In this document: piece after piece, positions 1-10,130 of the stretch
Position numbering within the stretch: position 1 is the stretch's first letter
Layout of the letters: each line of letters opens with the position of its first letter
NCBI GenBank assembly: GCA_038503075.1
Contig: JBCAML010000011.1
Location: 62,001 to 126,000, forward strand
DNA: 64,000 nucleotides
From: Gyromitra esculenta
Taxonomy: Eukaryota; Ascomycota; Pezizomycetes; Pezizales; Discinaceae
Direction of reading: 5' to 3'
Program-made: the position numbers and the translations under genes
The notes under the pieces: generated by a model
Database searches by the model: none
Seen by the model: only the letters and a program-made list of their open reading frames with translations
What the model was told of the DNA's origin: nothing

Positions 1-171
1 GTACAATAAGAGGGGAAATCCCTTCGCTTATATACCCCATCCCAACTCGTTCGATGACAAAGACTTGACTCATTGCAACGGAAACCCAAAGAAACATAAG
101 GAACAACAACGTAACACCATAGCCTCGCAACCTTATACCTAACGAACCAACAACAACAGTCATCCATGAAA
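1..171 (-). repeat. 3' LTR of element A (partial, cut by the window edge)
   Basis: By eye this is a base-for-base match to 5416-5586. It ends (plus-strand view) in ATGAAA, the complement of the TTTCAT start seen in the other LTRs of this family. A purine-rich tract (sense AAGGGAGGGGG then TAC) lies directly inside it, at about 172-186, and is the likely polypurine tract for plus-strand priming. Confidence 0.92.
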
Positions 172-183
172 GTACCCCCTCCC

Positions 184-3100
184 TTATAGCCGTGAGCTCC
201 TGCGAACACTAACCATATCTTCCTTGGGTTTTTTGGGATATTGTCGGTGAAAGACATCCACTGCTTCAGTTTCCGTATGGTAGTTAGCTGATTCCCACGT
301 GGGTAAAGCATAACCTGTCCATTCAACCAGATATTGCAGTTTCCCGTGGCGAATGCGAGAATCCAGGATACTCTCGACAAGATATTCCTCATGATCGTTG
401 ACTTGGACTGGGGGTGGTGGTGGGATGATCTGACCCGGGAATGGGTCGACAGGAGCAGCTTTGATTAGTGAAACATGAAATACCGGATGGTATTTCATAG
501 ACGATGGCAGGTCTATCTCATAGGCATGTGCGGAGATTATTCGTTTCACGGAGAAGGGACCACTCCACTTCCAGTCCAGTTTCCTCGAATTCCTAGTCGT
601 CCTCATGTTCTTCATGGATATGAAGACAAGGTCATTGACTTTGAATGAAGGGGCGGGGGTGCGGTGCCGATTAGCACTGGTCTCGAAAGTATCTTGTGCT
701 GTCTTCATTTGAACTCTAAGAAAGTCTCTAAGTTCTTCCATCTTAGAGGCGAAGTCATCGGCATCTAGGGTCTGGGGAGAGCGGTCATTAGAGATAACGG
801 AGGTATCGAAGCGAGGATGGTAACCATAGTTGGCGAAGAAAGGTGTAGCTTTCGTACTGGCTGACTCTTGGTTATTGGCAGCGAATTCCGCAATAGGTAA
901 CCATTTTGTCCAGTCGTCTTGTTGGTAAGAAACATAGCATCGAAGATATTGTTCCATGACGGCATTAAGACGTTCGGTTTGACCATCTGTTTCGGGGTGG
1001 AAAGACGTTGACATCCGGGCGGAGATATTCAGGCGTAGGCAAAGATGTTTCCAAAACTTAGCGGTAAACTGCGTTCCTCTATCCGAAGTGATATGGGAAG
1101 GTAGTCCGTGGAGTTTCCAAACATTTTGGAGGTAGAGCTCGGCCGTTTGCTCAGCGTTGACAGTTGTATTGCACGGGATAAGGTGCCGCATCTTCGAGAG
1201 CCGATCTACTACAACCATAATAGCGTCAAAGCCATTAGATTCTGGGAGACCGGTGACAAAGTCCATTGATAGCTCTTCCCAGGGGCGATTAGGGATTGGG
1301 AGTGGTTTTAGTACGCCTTGGGTACCGAGGGTGCTTGGTTTTGCTCGTCGACAGGTATGACAGTTCCGCGTATAACGGCCAATATACTCTCTCATCTTTG
1401 GCCAATAAAAATGCCTTGAAATAAGTTCGAAGGATTTTTCACGTCCTGGGTGGCCAGCTGAGGGGGCATCATGATGTCGTTGTAGGATGAGAAGGCGAAG
1501 AGGGTCATGATCGGGGATATAGAGTTTATGCCGATAATAAAGGTGGCCATTGACCTCGGTACAATCTCCTAGGGTGATCTCTTTGGATTGTTGTTCACCA
1601 TTTTTGAGTGCTAGGAGGATTTTCTTTGGGAACGGGTCAGCATTATATCCAAGGTTCATTAAATTATCGAGGGAGGCATCCAATTCAGCGGGTTCATTTG
1701 ATAAAGAACCCGAAAACAAACTCAACTTAGGATCAATGTTCTTCTCCTTTAAGACTACTTGATGTTGGTGTCTTAGTCTTTCATCCCCTTCTTCAGGGAG
1801 ATCTCCCGATCTCCGAGTCAGTGCGTCCGGTTTTCCTCCTTGTACCCCTGGTCTATAGGTGATGACGAAATCAAAACGTGAAAGGTATTCAGCCCATCTG
1901 ACTTGTCGTCGGTTAAGTTGCTTGGTAGTCATAAAATATTCCAAGTTCTTATGGTCGGTAATGACTGAGATGGGTAGTTCTGATCCTTCAAGCTCTGGTC
2001 TCCATTCTTCAAAACATCGGATGATTGCTAGGAGCTCTTTGTCATAGATCTCGTAGTTGCATTCGGCAGGTGAGTGTTTCTTGGAGAAGAATGCCACGGG
2101 GTGAAGTACGCCATTGTCATCAAGTTGGGAGAGAACACCACCGGAGACGAAGTCGGAAGCGTCGGATTCTACAAAGATCTTTTTTCGAGGGTCAAAGTGG
2201 ATAAGTACAGGGGCCTCGGTGAACGCAGTCTTTTGGGCTTCGAGCGAGTTCAGCTTCGACAGTCCATTCGAAGGTGATGCCTTTTTTTGTGAAGGCAGTA
2301 AGGGGGGCAGCGAGGCGAGAAAATCCTAGAATAAACCTTCGGTAGAAGTTTGCGAACCCTAGGAAGGCTTGCACATCTTTGACACATTTGGGTCGGTTCC
2401 AGTCGCGCACTGCTTTGAGCTTGTCCTCGTCCATCTTGATTCCTTCAGGCGTAAGAATTAGGCCGAGGTATTTTATTGATTGGACATGGAATTCGCACTT
2501 CTCAGGTTTGAGAAGAATGTTATTGGCTCTAAGGGCGTTGAGAACTTGCCTGACGTGTACCTTGTGTTCCACGAGGGTATCACTGTATATCAAGATATCA
2601 TCGAGATACGCTGTGCAGAATAGATCCAAGTATTCCCGAAGAGAGTCGTTGTGAAGCGTTGGAAGGTTCCAGGGGCATTGGTGAGGCCGAATGGCATTAC
2701 CATATATTCATATAAGCCATATCGGGTTCGAAAGGCTGTTTTCCATTCCTCTCCCTCAGCGATGCGAATTTGGTGAAAGCCGTCACGGAGATCGAGTTTA
2801 GAATACCACTGAGCTTTTGCGAGACGGTCCAACGTTTCTTTGATCAGGGGGGAAGTATATCGGTCTTTAACCGTGAGAGCGTTAAGGCCACGGTAATCAA
2901 CACAAAGGCGGAGGGAACCATCGGGTTTGGCGGCGAAGAGGACTGGAGAACCGGCGGAAGATGAACTGGCACGGATAAATCCTTTTTCTAGGTTGTCTTC
3001 GATATACTTTTTGAGAACTAGAAGTTCATCTCGTGACATACCATAGAGAGGGCCAAATGGTGGTTCTTTGCCTTCCTGCAGGGTGATCTTATGGTCATAA

Positions 3101-3866
3101 GGTCGTCGGGGAGGGAGTCCTTGAGCTTTAGCTTTGTCAAACATATCCAGGTATTCGTGGTACTCGGCGGGTATTCGTTGTCTCCACTCTTCCTTGGTAG
3201 TCTTGCTATCGAGGACTCTATTGATTTCGTAGAGGGACATGGAATATACTTGAGTACCCTTTTTCCTGGCGAGCATGCGGAAGCTAGCTGCGCCAATGAA
3301 AGCGGCGTTTAACTTTGCTGGAGGGGGAATGGCGGCGGCTGAAACGACGGGTTGCTTGGGGGCACAGTGGGTGGTGCAGAATTCAGAATTGAATTCAATG
3401 CTTTTGTTCGCAAATTGTAGATGGATGTCATGGAGATTCATCCAGGGGATACCGAGCACTAGGGGGTAATGGCCTAGCTTGGTGACGAAAAAGGGGGCTT
3501 TCTCAGTGTGCTGTTGGATGGAAAGCTCTAGGTGGCAAAGATTTGTAATATCTCCCGAGGCAATTGTTCGGCCGTCAATGACTTCCAATTGGCGAGGGGT
3601 TTTTAAGGGAGATAAGGGAAGAGAATGGTGACGCACAAAGTTTTCATCAATGAAAGCGAACCCTGAGGCCCCAGTGTCAAGAAGTGCGTGTGTTTTTATG
3701 ATTTTATTTTGGTGGGAAAGGCTACATGAAACTACAAAATGTTCCCCATCCAAATTATCCTCCACACACACATTCGACACTGAAAACCCAGAAATAGAGA
3801 ACGCTGACAAAGGAGAAAACGAAACCAGAGCAGGGTCACATGGCGACTCTGGTTGAACTAGTTTAA
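184..3866 (-). pseudogene. Element A pol (protease-RT-RNase H-integrase-chromodomain), frameshifted
   Basis: Pol polyprotein, read in the -1 frame relative to gag. In order: retropepsin with LLDTGASGFAF (about 3,690-3,660), reverse transcriptase with the YLDDILIYSD box (about 2,600), RNase H, integrase with an HHCC zinc finger (HHDAPSAGH...CHTC) and DDE core ([23 protein letters not shown]), and a C-terminal chromodomain (EEYLVES...LQYLVEWTGYALPTWES), which marks it as a chromovirus. Compared with element B, single bases are missing near 2,650 (just before YLDD) and near 2,240 (RT/RNase H linker), splitting the frame into three. Both lie outside homopolymers, so they look like real mutations rather than typical sequencing slips, but an assembly error is possible. 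Confidence 0.9.
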
Positions 3867-5105
3867 AGACTCAACTGAGTCTGCTGCATCGAAGGCAGGA
3901 AAGCGAGGTGGCAAAGGTGGCGGAAAGACAGAGGGAGCTGGGGGTACGGCGGCGGTATTAGTGACGGCTCCCCTCATGGCGGGACGCTTGGAGGCGGAGG
4001 GACAGTTTGAGAAGATATGGCCTTCCCCGGCGCAGAACAGGCAACGGTTATTGGTTTGTCTCCAGGATTTTTCTTCCGGAGATAATTTCCTTCTTCCGTT
4101 TATTTGAACATACCGTTGTTCAGGGGCAGGACGAGAGGTGGAGGTTCGGCCAAAGGAGAGATCCATGGGAACGAGTCCTCCAGGAGCGAAGGAGGAGGAA
4201 GCGGGAGTATAGGCGGCGGGGGCGGCGGCAGGGGCTGTGAATTGCCCCATGGTATTGCGGGCAGCATTCTTCTTTTCTTCTCTTCTTGCTCGGATTCGGT
4301 TGTCCAGGCGGAGGAGAAAGGCGCAGAGGGAAGTGAAGGTGGTGGGGAAGTCGGCGACGGTTACTACCGCTTCTTTCAGCTCGTCCGACATGCCGTATTC
4401 CAGAGCATCGTTCTTGGCTGACTCGTCATAGTTGAGACGTCCCATGATTCGTTGAAAGTCGGCAAGGTAGGCAGAGAAATCCCGCTTCCCTTGTCGGAGT
4501 TGATGCAGTTCACGGCGGGCAGTGCCGAGAGGGTCGGGATCGCCGAAGGCTGTTTCCAAGGCGGTGATCAAATCGGCGGCAGAGTTCCACGTGGTAGTTC
4601 CGTCAGGAAGGACGGAGTGGCGAACTTGTTCGAGGGCGGCTCCCTCAAGACGGCTGATAGCATACAATATCATATTGTTGCTGTTGGAAAATCGATCGGC
4701 GTTAACCGAGAGTTTTGACCTGAGCTGTAGAACAAACCCAGGGAGTTTATCGCGAGACCCGTTGAACTTGTCTGGGTCAGGCATCTTATCCGAGCGACCT
4801 CCTTGAGTGTGAGCAGGAGGGGGTGGTGGCGATGGTGCAGGTGGTGGGGGGGCGGCGTTCTGAAGGCGGGCGATTTCTGCTTCTGCTGCTTGTAGTTGGG
4901 ATTGGCAGGTATTGAATCTTGCCGTCATATTGTTTCGTTCCTGTACAGCCTCTTCCAGCTGTAGGTCTGCATACGTGAGGTTGTCGACCCGTTGTTGGTA
5001 ATGGGATCGAATTTCTTCGTAGGCAGAGGCGAGGTCGGCGTTGGCGGCAGCTTGGAAATTCTCGAAGGTCGGGAAGGTCCAGGGGGCAGGGGCGGGGTTG
5101 CTCAT
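3858..5105 (-). CDS. Element A Gag polyprotein
   Basis: A 415-residue Gag. It has a coiled-coil-like N-terminal third (many Q/E/A), a proline-rich linker (about residues 88-98), and a retrotransposon Gag capsid domain (MPDPDKFNGSRDKLPGF onward). Near the C-terminus is one CCHC zinc knuckle, CLFCAGEGHIFSNC, fitting CX2CX4HX4C. The capsid packages the element RNA in virus-like particles in the cytoplasm. The frame is intact. It ends TCT TTA AAC TAG, in which the last bases before the stop form a classical -1 slippery heptamer leading into pol. The ATG lies about 70 nt after the 5' LTR. Confidence 0.92.
   Translation of the reverse strand: MSNPAPAPWTFPTFENFQAAANADLASAYEEIRSHYQQRVDNLTYADLQLEEAVQERNNMTARFNTCQSQLQAAEAEIARLQNAAPPPPAPSPPPPPAHTQGGRSDKMPDPDKFNGSRDKLPGFVLQLRSKLSVNADRFSNSNNMILYAISRLEGAALEQVRHSVLPDGTTTWNSAADLITALETAFGDPDPLGTARRELHQLRQGKRDFSAYLADFQRIMGRLNYDESAKNDALEYGMSDELKEAVVTVADFPTTFTSLCAFLLRLDNRIRARREEKKNAARNTMGQFTAPAAAPAAYTPASSSFAPGGLVPMDLSFGRTSTSRPAPEQRYVQINGRRKLSPEEKSWRQTNNRCLFCAGEGHIFSNCPSASKRPAMRGAVTNTAAVPPAPSVFPPPLPPRFPAFDAADSVESLN
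3861..3867 (-). promoter_or_regulatory. -1 ribosomal frameshift heptamer TTTAAAC (element A)
   Basis: On the minus strand the sequence is T TTA AAC followed at once by the gag stop TAG. Slipping back one base lets ribosomes continue into pol, whose frame is exactly -1 to gag. Element B has the same heptamer in the same place. Confidence 0.8.
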
Positions 5106-5164
5106 GGCGGCGTTGGGGTTTATGTGACAGCGTAAAAAAAGCGGGGTAGAGGGTGTGGATGAGG

Positions 5165-5173
5165 AAGCAACGT
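5165..5173 (-). promoter_or_regulatory. Primer binding site of element A (predicted self-primed)
   Basis: Sense-strand ACGTTGCTT begins two bases after the end of the 5' LTR, where retroelements place the PBS. It is the exact complement of AAGCAACGT inside the LTR (plus-strand coordinates 5388-5396), close to the predicted transcript start. It has no TGG start as expected for a tRNA 3' CCA primer. The arrangement resembles the self-primed Tf1/sushi group. Confidence 0.65.
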
Positions 5174-5175
5174 AA

Positions 5176-5586
5176 TCTCAAGGGGCGAGGTTTCTCCTTC
5201 AAGTTCTCAGGTATCCCCCGAGATGAGCAGTGCTACTTGAAGAGGAAACTAGGCAACAAGAGTGTTTACGGAGTTCCACAGGCTCTACGAAGTGTTCAAG
5301 TATAGAGGACTTGAGGACAGCGACAGCGTAAGGTTATGAGGTATAACCGAGGTTTGTATTTTGTAATACACGAGTGGACAATAGAAGACGTTGCTTAAAG
5401 AAAGAAGAAGAAAAAGTACAATAAGAGGGGAAATCCCTTCGCTTATATACCCCATCCCAACTCGTTCGATGACAAAGACTTGACTCATTGCAACGGAAAC
5501 CCAAAGAAACATAAGGAACAACAACGTAACACCATAGCCTCGCAACCTTATACCTAACGAACCAACAACAACAGTCATCCATGAAA
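5176..5586 (-). repeat. 5' LTR of element A (411 bp)
   Basis: Sense-strand ends are TTTCATGG and CCTTGAGA. It contains a TATA-like box (TATATAAG, about 5,448), the AAGCAACGT self-primer and three stem-loop units. These are a hairpin GGTTAT/ATAACC at 5332-5348, a hairpin TCAAGT/ACTTGA at 5296-5314, and a terminal compound stem at 5190-5249. Their loops match those of elements B and C although the stems differ in sequence. Confidence 0.9.
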
Positions 5587-8261
5587 AGTCGGTCGACTAC
5601 TACCATAATAGCATCATAGCCATTCGATTCAGGGAGGCCGGTAACGAAATCCATGGAGATTTCTTGCCATGGGCGATTAGGAATGGGTAGGGGACGGAGA
5701 ACTCCTTGGGTGCGTTGGGTAACTGGTTTCGCCTTCTGGCAGATATGACAGTTACGGACATATTGCCCGATCGACTCCCTCATTTTGGGCCAATAGAACC
5801 TTCTAGCAAGGAGTTCGAAGGTTTTATCGCGTCCTGGATGGCCTGCTGCCGGGGTATCATGGTGTCTCTTGATCAATTCAAGGCGGAGGGGGGCGGATTC
5901 TGGGACGTAGATACAGTCTCGATAATAGAGTTTTCCATTTTCCTCCTTGCATTCGCTTAAGGTAATCTCCTTGGATTGTTGGTCCTTATTCCTTAACGCT
6001 AGGAGGATCTTTTCAGGAAACTTGTCAGCGATATATCCTTCTGCAAATAGCTTTTTTAGGGGGGCGTCCAGTTCAGCGGCTTCGTTTGATAAAGAAGCCG
6101 ACAACAAACTTAGCTTAGGATCAAGATTCTCTTTCTTTAGCACCACCTGGCTCTGATGTGCTAGTCGTTCATCCCCTTCCTTGGGGAGATCTCCTGATCT
6201 CCTAGTTAACGCATCCGGTTTTCCCCCTTGGCTTCCTGGTCTATATGTGATCACAAAATCAAAGCGTGATAGGTATTCAGCCCATCTAGCTTGACGGCGA
6301 TTGAGTTGCTTGGTACTCATGAAGTACTCAAGGTTTTTATGGTCACTGATCACATCGATTGGGTGCTTTGATCCTTCCAACTCGGGGCGCCATTCTTCGA
6401 AAACATGGATGATAGCCAGCAGTTCCTTATCATAAATCTCGTAGTTGCATTCCGCAGGGGAGTGCTTCTTTGAAAAGAAGGCTACTGGATGTAGGACTCC
6501 TGCGTCATCGTACTGAGATAAGATTCCGCCTGACACGAAGTCTGAAGCGTCGGTTTCCACAATGATTTTTTTGTCAGGATCAAAGTGGATGAGGATGGGG
6601 GCAGTGGTGAACGCGTGTTTTAGATTTTCGAAGGCGATATCGGCTTCAACGGTCCATTCAAAGTTAATGCCTTTTCTTGTAAGGGCAGTGAGAGGTGAAG
6701 CGAGTTTCGAGAATCCCAGGATAAACCGGCGATAGAAATTAGCAAATCCTAAGAATGCTTGCACATCTTTAACACTCTTTGGAGTTCCCCATTCTCGGAC
6801 GGCTTTTAATTTCTCTTCGTCCATCTTGATGCCGTCGGGAGTGAGGATTAGGCCTAGATATTTTGTCGTCTGTACCTCAAACTCACATTTCTCAGGTTTA
6901 AGGAGAATGTTATTATCCTTTAGCGTCTGTAGAACCTTTCGAACATGAGTTTGGTGTTCCTCGAAGGTATCACTGTAGATAAGAATGTCGTCTAGGTATG
7001 CGGTGCAAAAGATATCTAGGTATTCAGTGAGGCAGTCGTTCACGAAGCGTTGGAAGGTGCCGGGAGCGTTGGTTAGTCCAAAGGGCATCACTTGATACTC
7101 GTAGAGACCATAACGGGTTCGGAAAGCGGTTTTCCATTCTTCTCCATCGGCGATTCGAATTTGATGATAACCGTCGCGGAGGTCAAGTTTGGTATACCAT
7201 TGAGCCTTCGCTAATCGGTCCAGGGTTTCTCGTATAAGAGGGGAAGTGTATCGATCCTTGACTGTAATGGCGTTCAGGCCTCTATAGTCAACACATAGTC
7301 GGAGGGAGCCGTCTGCTTTTTTCACGAACAATACAGGGGAGCCGGCGGGAGAGGAGCTAGCTCGAATAAAGCCTTTCTCTAGGTTGTCCTCGATGTATTT
7401 CTTTAGAACGATAAGTTCCTCCCTTGACATCCCGTAGAGGGGTCCGAACGGTGCATCCTTCCCTTCCATCAGTTGTATTTTATGATCATAGGGGCGGCGT
7501 GGGGGCAGTCCTTGTGCTTTCGCTTTATCGAACATGTCCAGGAATTCGTGGTACTCGGTTGAGATCTTTGATCTCCATTCTTCCTTGGTTGTCTTTTTGT
7601 CTATGAGTTTGTTTATTTCATAGAGCGACATGGCGTAAGCTTGGTGGTTGCGTTTCCTAGTAAGGGTTCTAAAACTAGCAGCGCCAATAAACGACAAGTT
7701 TAGTCTGGGAGGAGCAGGGATCGATGGGGAGGTAACGATGGGGGAGTGAGGGGCACAGTGAGTGGTGCAGAGTTTAGAATTAAACTCAATGCGTTTGTTG
7801 GCGAAGTGGAGTTGCACATCATGGTGTTTCATCCATGGTATGCCCAGGACTAGAGGGTAGTGGCCTAGTTGGGTCACGAAACAGGGGGCTTGTTCTCGGT
7901 GATTTTGAATGGACAAATTGAGGTTGGCGATGTGGGTAATGTCTCCTGATGCGACAGGGCGACCGTCAATGACCTCAAGTTGGCGGGAGGTTTTTAAAAG
8001 GGTAAGAGGTAAGGAATGGTGACTCGCGAATTTCTGATCAATAAATGCAAATCCGGAGGCTCCGGTGTCTAGTAAAGCGTGGGTTTTTATAATTTTATTG
8101 CTATGGGAAATATTGCACGATATTACAAAATGTTCCCCATCCAATTGATCCTCCACGCTTATACCAGAAACCGAAAACCCAGAAATCGAAAATGCAGATA
8201 AAGGTAAGAAATTTTGAACCAAGGTAGGGTCACTGATCGACCTTGGTTGTACTAGTTTAAA
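5587..8261 (-). CDS. Element B pol, 3' part displaced by element A
   Basis: Open from the gag-pol frameshift through retropepsin (HALLDTGASGFAF), reverse transcriptase (LRLCVDYRGLN, AYLDDILIYSDT), RNase H ([19 protein letters not shown]) and the integrase zinc finger (HHDTPAAGH...CHIC) into the DDE core. It stops after AIMVVVDRL, where element A's LTR begins and codes a junk tail. No internal stop or frameshift was seen before that point, so B is the best preserved reading frame of the family here. The frame opens upstream of 8,261, overlapping the end of gag, as expected for a -1 shift. Confidence 0.92.
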
Positions 8262-9544
8262 GACCCGTTGGCTGAGTCTGCTGATTCTAACGCAAAGAAC
8301 TGAGGTGGAAGAGGTGGTGGCGGCAAAGAGGAAGCGGGGGGTGTACGTGGGGCGGGGGGTGCGGTGAGGGCTCCCCTCATAGTGGGCTTTTTGGGAGCGG
8401 AGGGGCAGTTGGCGTAAGAGTGGTCCGGGGCGGCGCAAAACATGCATTTTCCAGTGGAACGGCGCCACTGTTTCTCTTCCTCCGATAGCTTTCTTCTCCC
8501 ATTAACCATTGTGTACCGTTGGTCCTGAGGTGGGCGAGAGTTATTGCTAGTGCGGCCGAAAGATAGATCCATAGGGGCCAGTCCTCCTGGGGTGAAAGAG
8601 GAGGTGGGGGTAAAGGCGGCAGGAGCGCTAAACTGGCCCATACCATCGCGAGCGTTTCCTCGTTTTTCAGCCTTACGGGCTCGGATACGATTATCCAGTC
8701 GAGTGAGGGTGAGAATCATTTCCTGGAGTGTAACAGGGGCGATGGGTGCAAACACCATTGCTTCCTTGAGTTCTTCCGACATGCCGTGCTCCAGGGCGTC
8801 CATCTTGGAGTTTTCGTCGAAGTTTAACTGGCCCATGATCCTTTGAAAGTCGGCTAGGTAAGCCGAGAAGTCACGTTTCCCTTGACGGAGCTGGTGGAGT
8901 TCCCGTCGAGCGGTACCGGTCGGGTCTGGATCTCCAAAGGCGGTTTCCAGGGCGGCGATAAGTTGTTCTGCGCTGGTCCAGGTGGTGAGGCCTGAAGGGA
9001 GGACGGTGTGCCGAACTTGTTCCAACGCTGCTCCTTCTAGACGATTGATAGTATAGAGGATCATCGTAGTCTCGTTGGCAAAGCGGTCCCGGTTGACAGT
9101 GAGTTTGGAGCGTAGTTGTAGGATGAAGCCAGGGAGTTTGGTTCGCGATCCATCAAATTTCTCAGGATCTGGCATCCGTTCTGATCGGTGAGAATTTGTT
9201 GGCGGAGGTGGGGTGGCCGTAAGATTAGGTGGAGCAGGAGGGGCTTGGGTGGCGGCTCGAGCTTCGTTTCGCTCTTGTCGCAACCGAGCGATTAGACTTG
9301 CCGCCTCGGTAACTCGTTGGTCCTGTTCTGTGGCATGGCGGAGGGTGTTATCGGTTTGAATGCGAGCTGTGTTGAGTTTAACCTCGGTTTCTCGCTCGCT
9401 TTCCTGGAGGACATCGATTTGGTCTTCCAGGGCTTGGTTGAGGTCTCTGAGCTCATTATAGAGCTCCGCGGGATCGTCTCGGTAGGCTTGGGCGAAGGCT
9501 TCCCTGGTGGGGAAGCGTTTGGTGGCGACGGCGGCTCCTTCCAT
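8252..9544 (-). CDS. Element B Gag polyprotein
   Basis: A 430-residue Gag, intact. Residues about 30-95 are an alpha-helical, charged, coiled-coil-like segment. A Pro-rich linker follows, then the retrotransposon Gag capsid region (RMPDPEKFDGSRTKLPGF, AALETAFGDPDPTGTARRE). Near the C-terminus is one CX2CX4HX4C knuckle (CMFCAAPDHSYANC). It shares the capsid and knuckle layout with element A Gag but has a different N-terminal third, so A and B belong to two subfamilies. It ends at the slippery TTTAAAC immediately before TAG. Confidence 0.92.
   Translation of the reverse strand: MEGAAVATKRFPTREAFAQAYRDDPAELYNELRDLNQALEDQIDVLQESERETEVKLNTARIQTDNTLRHATEQDQRVTEAASLIARLRQERNEARAATQAPPAPPNLTATPPPPTNSHRSERMPDPEKFDGSRTKLPGFILQLRSKLTVNRDRFANETTMILYTINRLEGAALEQVRHTVLPSGLTTWTSAEQLIAALETAFGDPDPTGTARRELHQLRQGKRDFSAYLADFQRIMGQLNFDENSKMDALEHGMSEELKEAMVFAPIAPVTLQEMILTLTRLDNRIRARKAEKRGNARDGMGQFSAPAAFTPTSSFTPGGLAPMDLSFGRTSNNSRPPQDQRYTMVNGRRKLSEEEKQWRRSTGKCMFCAAPDHSYANCPSAPKKPTMRGALTAPPAPRTPPASSLPPPPLPPQFFALESADSANGSLN
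8255..8261 (-). promoter_or_regulatory. -1 ribosomal frameshift heptamer TTTAAAC (element B)
   Basis: The gag end reads TCT TTA AAC TAG. A -1 slip at T TTA AAC gives ...K L V Q P R S and joins the pol frame directly upstream of the protease. The stop codon adjoins the slip site. Confidence 0.82.
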
Positions 9545-9607
9545 GGTGGAGTCGATAGGGGTAGGTGTGCTTTGTGTGGATCAGGTGGTAGAAGGTGTAG
9601 ATGTTGG

Positions 9608-9616
9608 AAGCAACGT
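9608..9616 (-). promoter_or_regulatory. Primer binding site of element B (predicted self-primed)
   Basis: Sense ACGTTGCTT begins two bases after the LTR. It is complementary over 9 nt to AAGCAACGT in the same LTR (plus-strand 9841-9849). Confidence 0.65.
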
Positions 9617-9618
9617 AA

Positions 9619-10044
9619 TCTCACGGTTCAGTCCCTCGTTAAGCCCTTCAGTATCCCTGAAGATGAGCAGTGCTACTTAAGCGAGGTACTAACACGTTCG
9701 AGGAGTGCAGTGTTTCTACAAGTTCTACAAGGGGTCTATCTCAAGGCGAGATAAGTGCAGCGAAGTGGACAGCGACAGCGAGGGTTCTGAGGTAGAACCG
9801 AGATAGTATTTCCGACAGTTACAAGAGAAGGTAAACGAGAACGTTGCTTAAGGAAAGAAGAAGAAGAGGAACAAGAGCGACCGAAATCCTTCCTTAAATA
9901 CCCCGCTTTTCGATAGCAACAACAACAACCCGACAACAACCGAAACACAAAGACATTATTGCACTAACCTAAAACATAACCGAACAACAAAGAAATTATA
10001 CAACCATCCCAACCACAACTCTTTCCCTAAGTCAATCCATGAAA
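9619..10044 (-). repeat. 5' LTR of element B (426 bp)
   Basis: Sense ends are TTTCATGG and CGTGAGA. It has the same architecture as the LTRs of C: a TATTTAAG box, AAGCAACGT, hairpin GGTTCT/AGAACC, hairpin TATCTC/GAGATA, and the terminal compound stem with the loop GGATA. It borders element D sequence at 10045. Confidence 0.9.
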
Positions 10045-10130
10045 ACAGGTGAAGAAGTGGTTGGAGCGGGACAAGCCTTTACTAACCCCATTACTATGAT
10101 CATAGGGAATAATCATACATCTAATGTATC
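10045..10130 (+). pseudogene. Element D protease fragment, stranded between B and C
   Basis: In frame this encodes retropepsin-like residues (GEEVVGAGQAF, NPITMIIGNNHTSNV) and continues without a shift into 16002 once element C and one GTATC are removed (NVS-CEIGPVEAGLDLIVPG). This proves that C and B both landed inside D. The last five bases (GTATC) are the left copy of C's target duplication. Confidence 0.85.

Larger units (their letters stand above)
1..5586 (-). mobile_element. Ty3/Gypsy chromovirus A, nearly complete, inserted in element B
   Basis: LTR retrotransposon on the minus strand: 5' LTR at the right (5176-5586), gag, pol, then the 3' LTR running off the left edge (1-171). The insertion point is the integrase region of element B: B's reading frame stops exactly at the LTR edge at 5587. 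The visible 171 bp of the 3' LTR look identical to the matching part of the 5' LTR, which points to a young insertion. Pol nevertheless carries two single-base deletions, so this copy is probably non-autonomous. The left target-site duplication lies outside the window. Confidence 0.93.
5587..10044 (-). mobile_element. Ty3/Gypsy chromovirus B, split by element A
   Basis: Minus-strand element with 5' LTR (9619-10044), intact gag and pol up to the integrase core, where element A has landed. The rest of its integrase, chromodomain and 3' LTR must lie left of the window, beyond element A. B itself is inserted in element D, whose protease sequence resumes at 10045. Confidence 0.92.
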
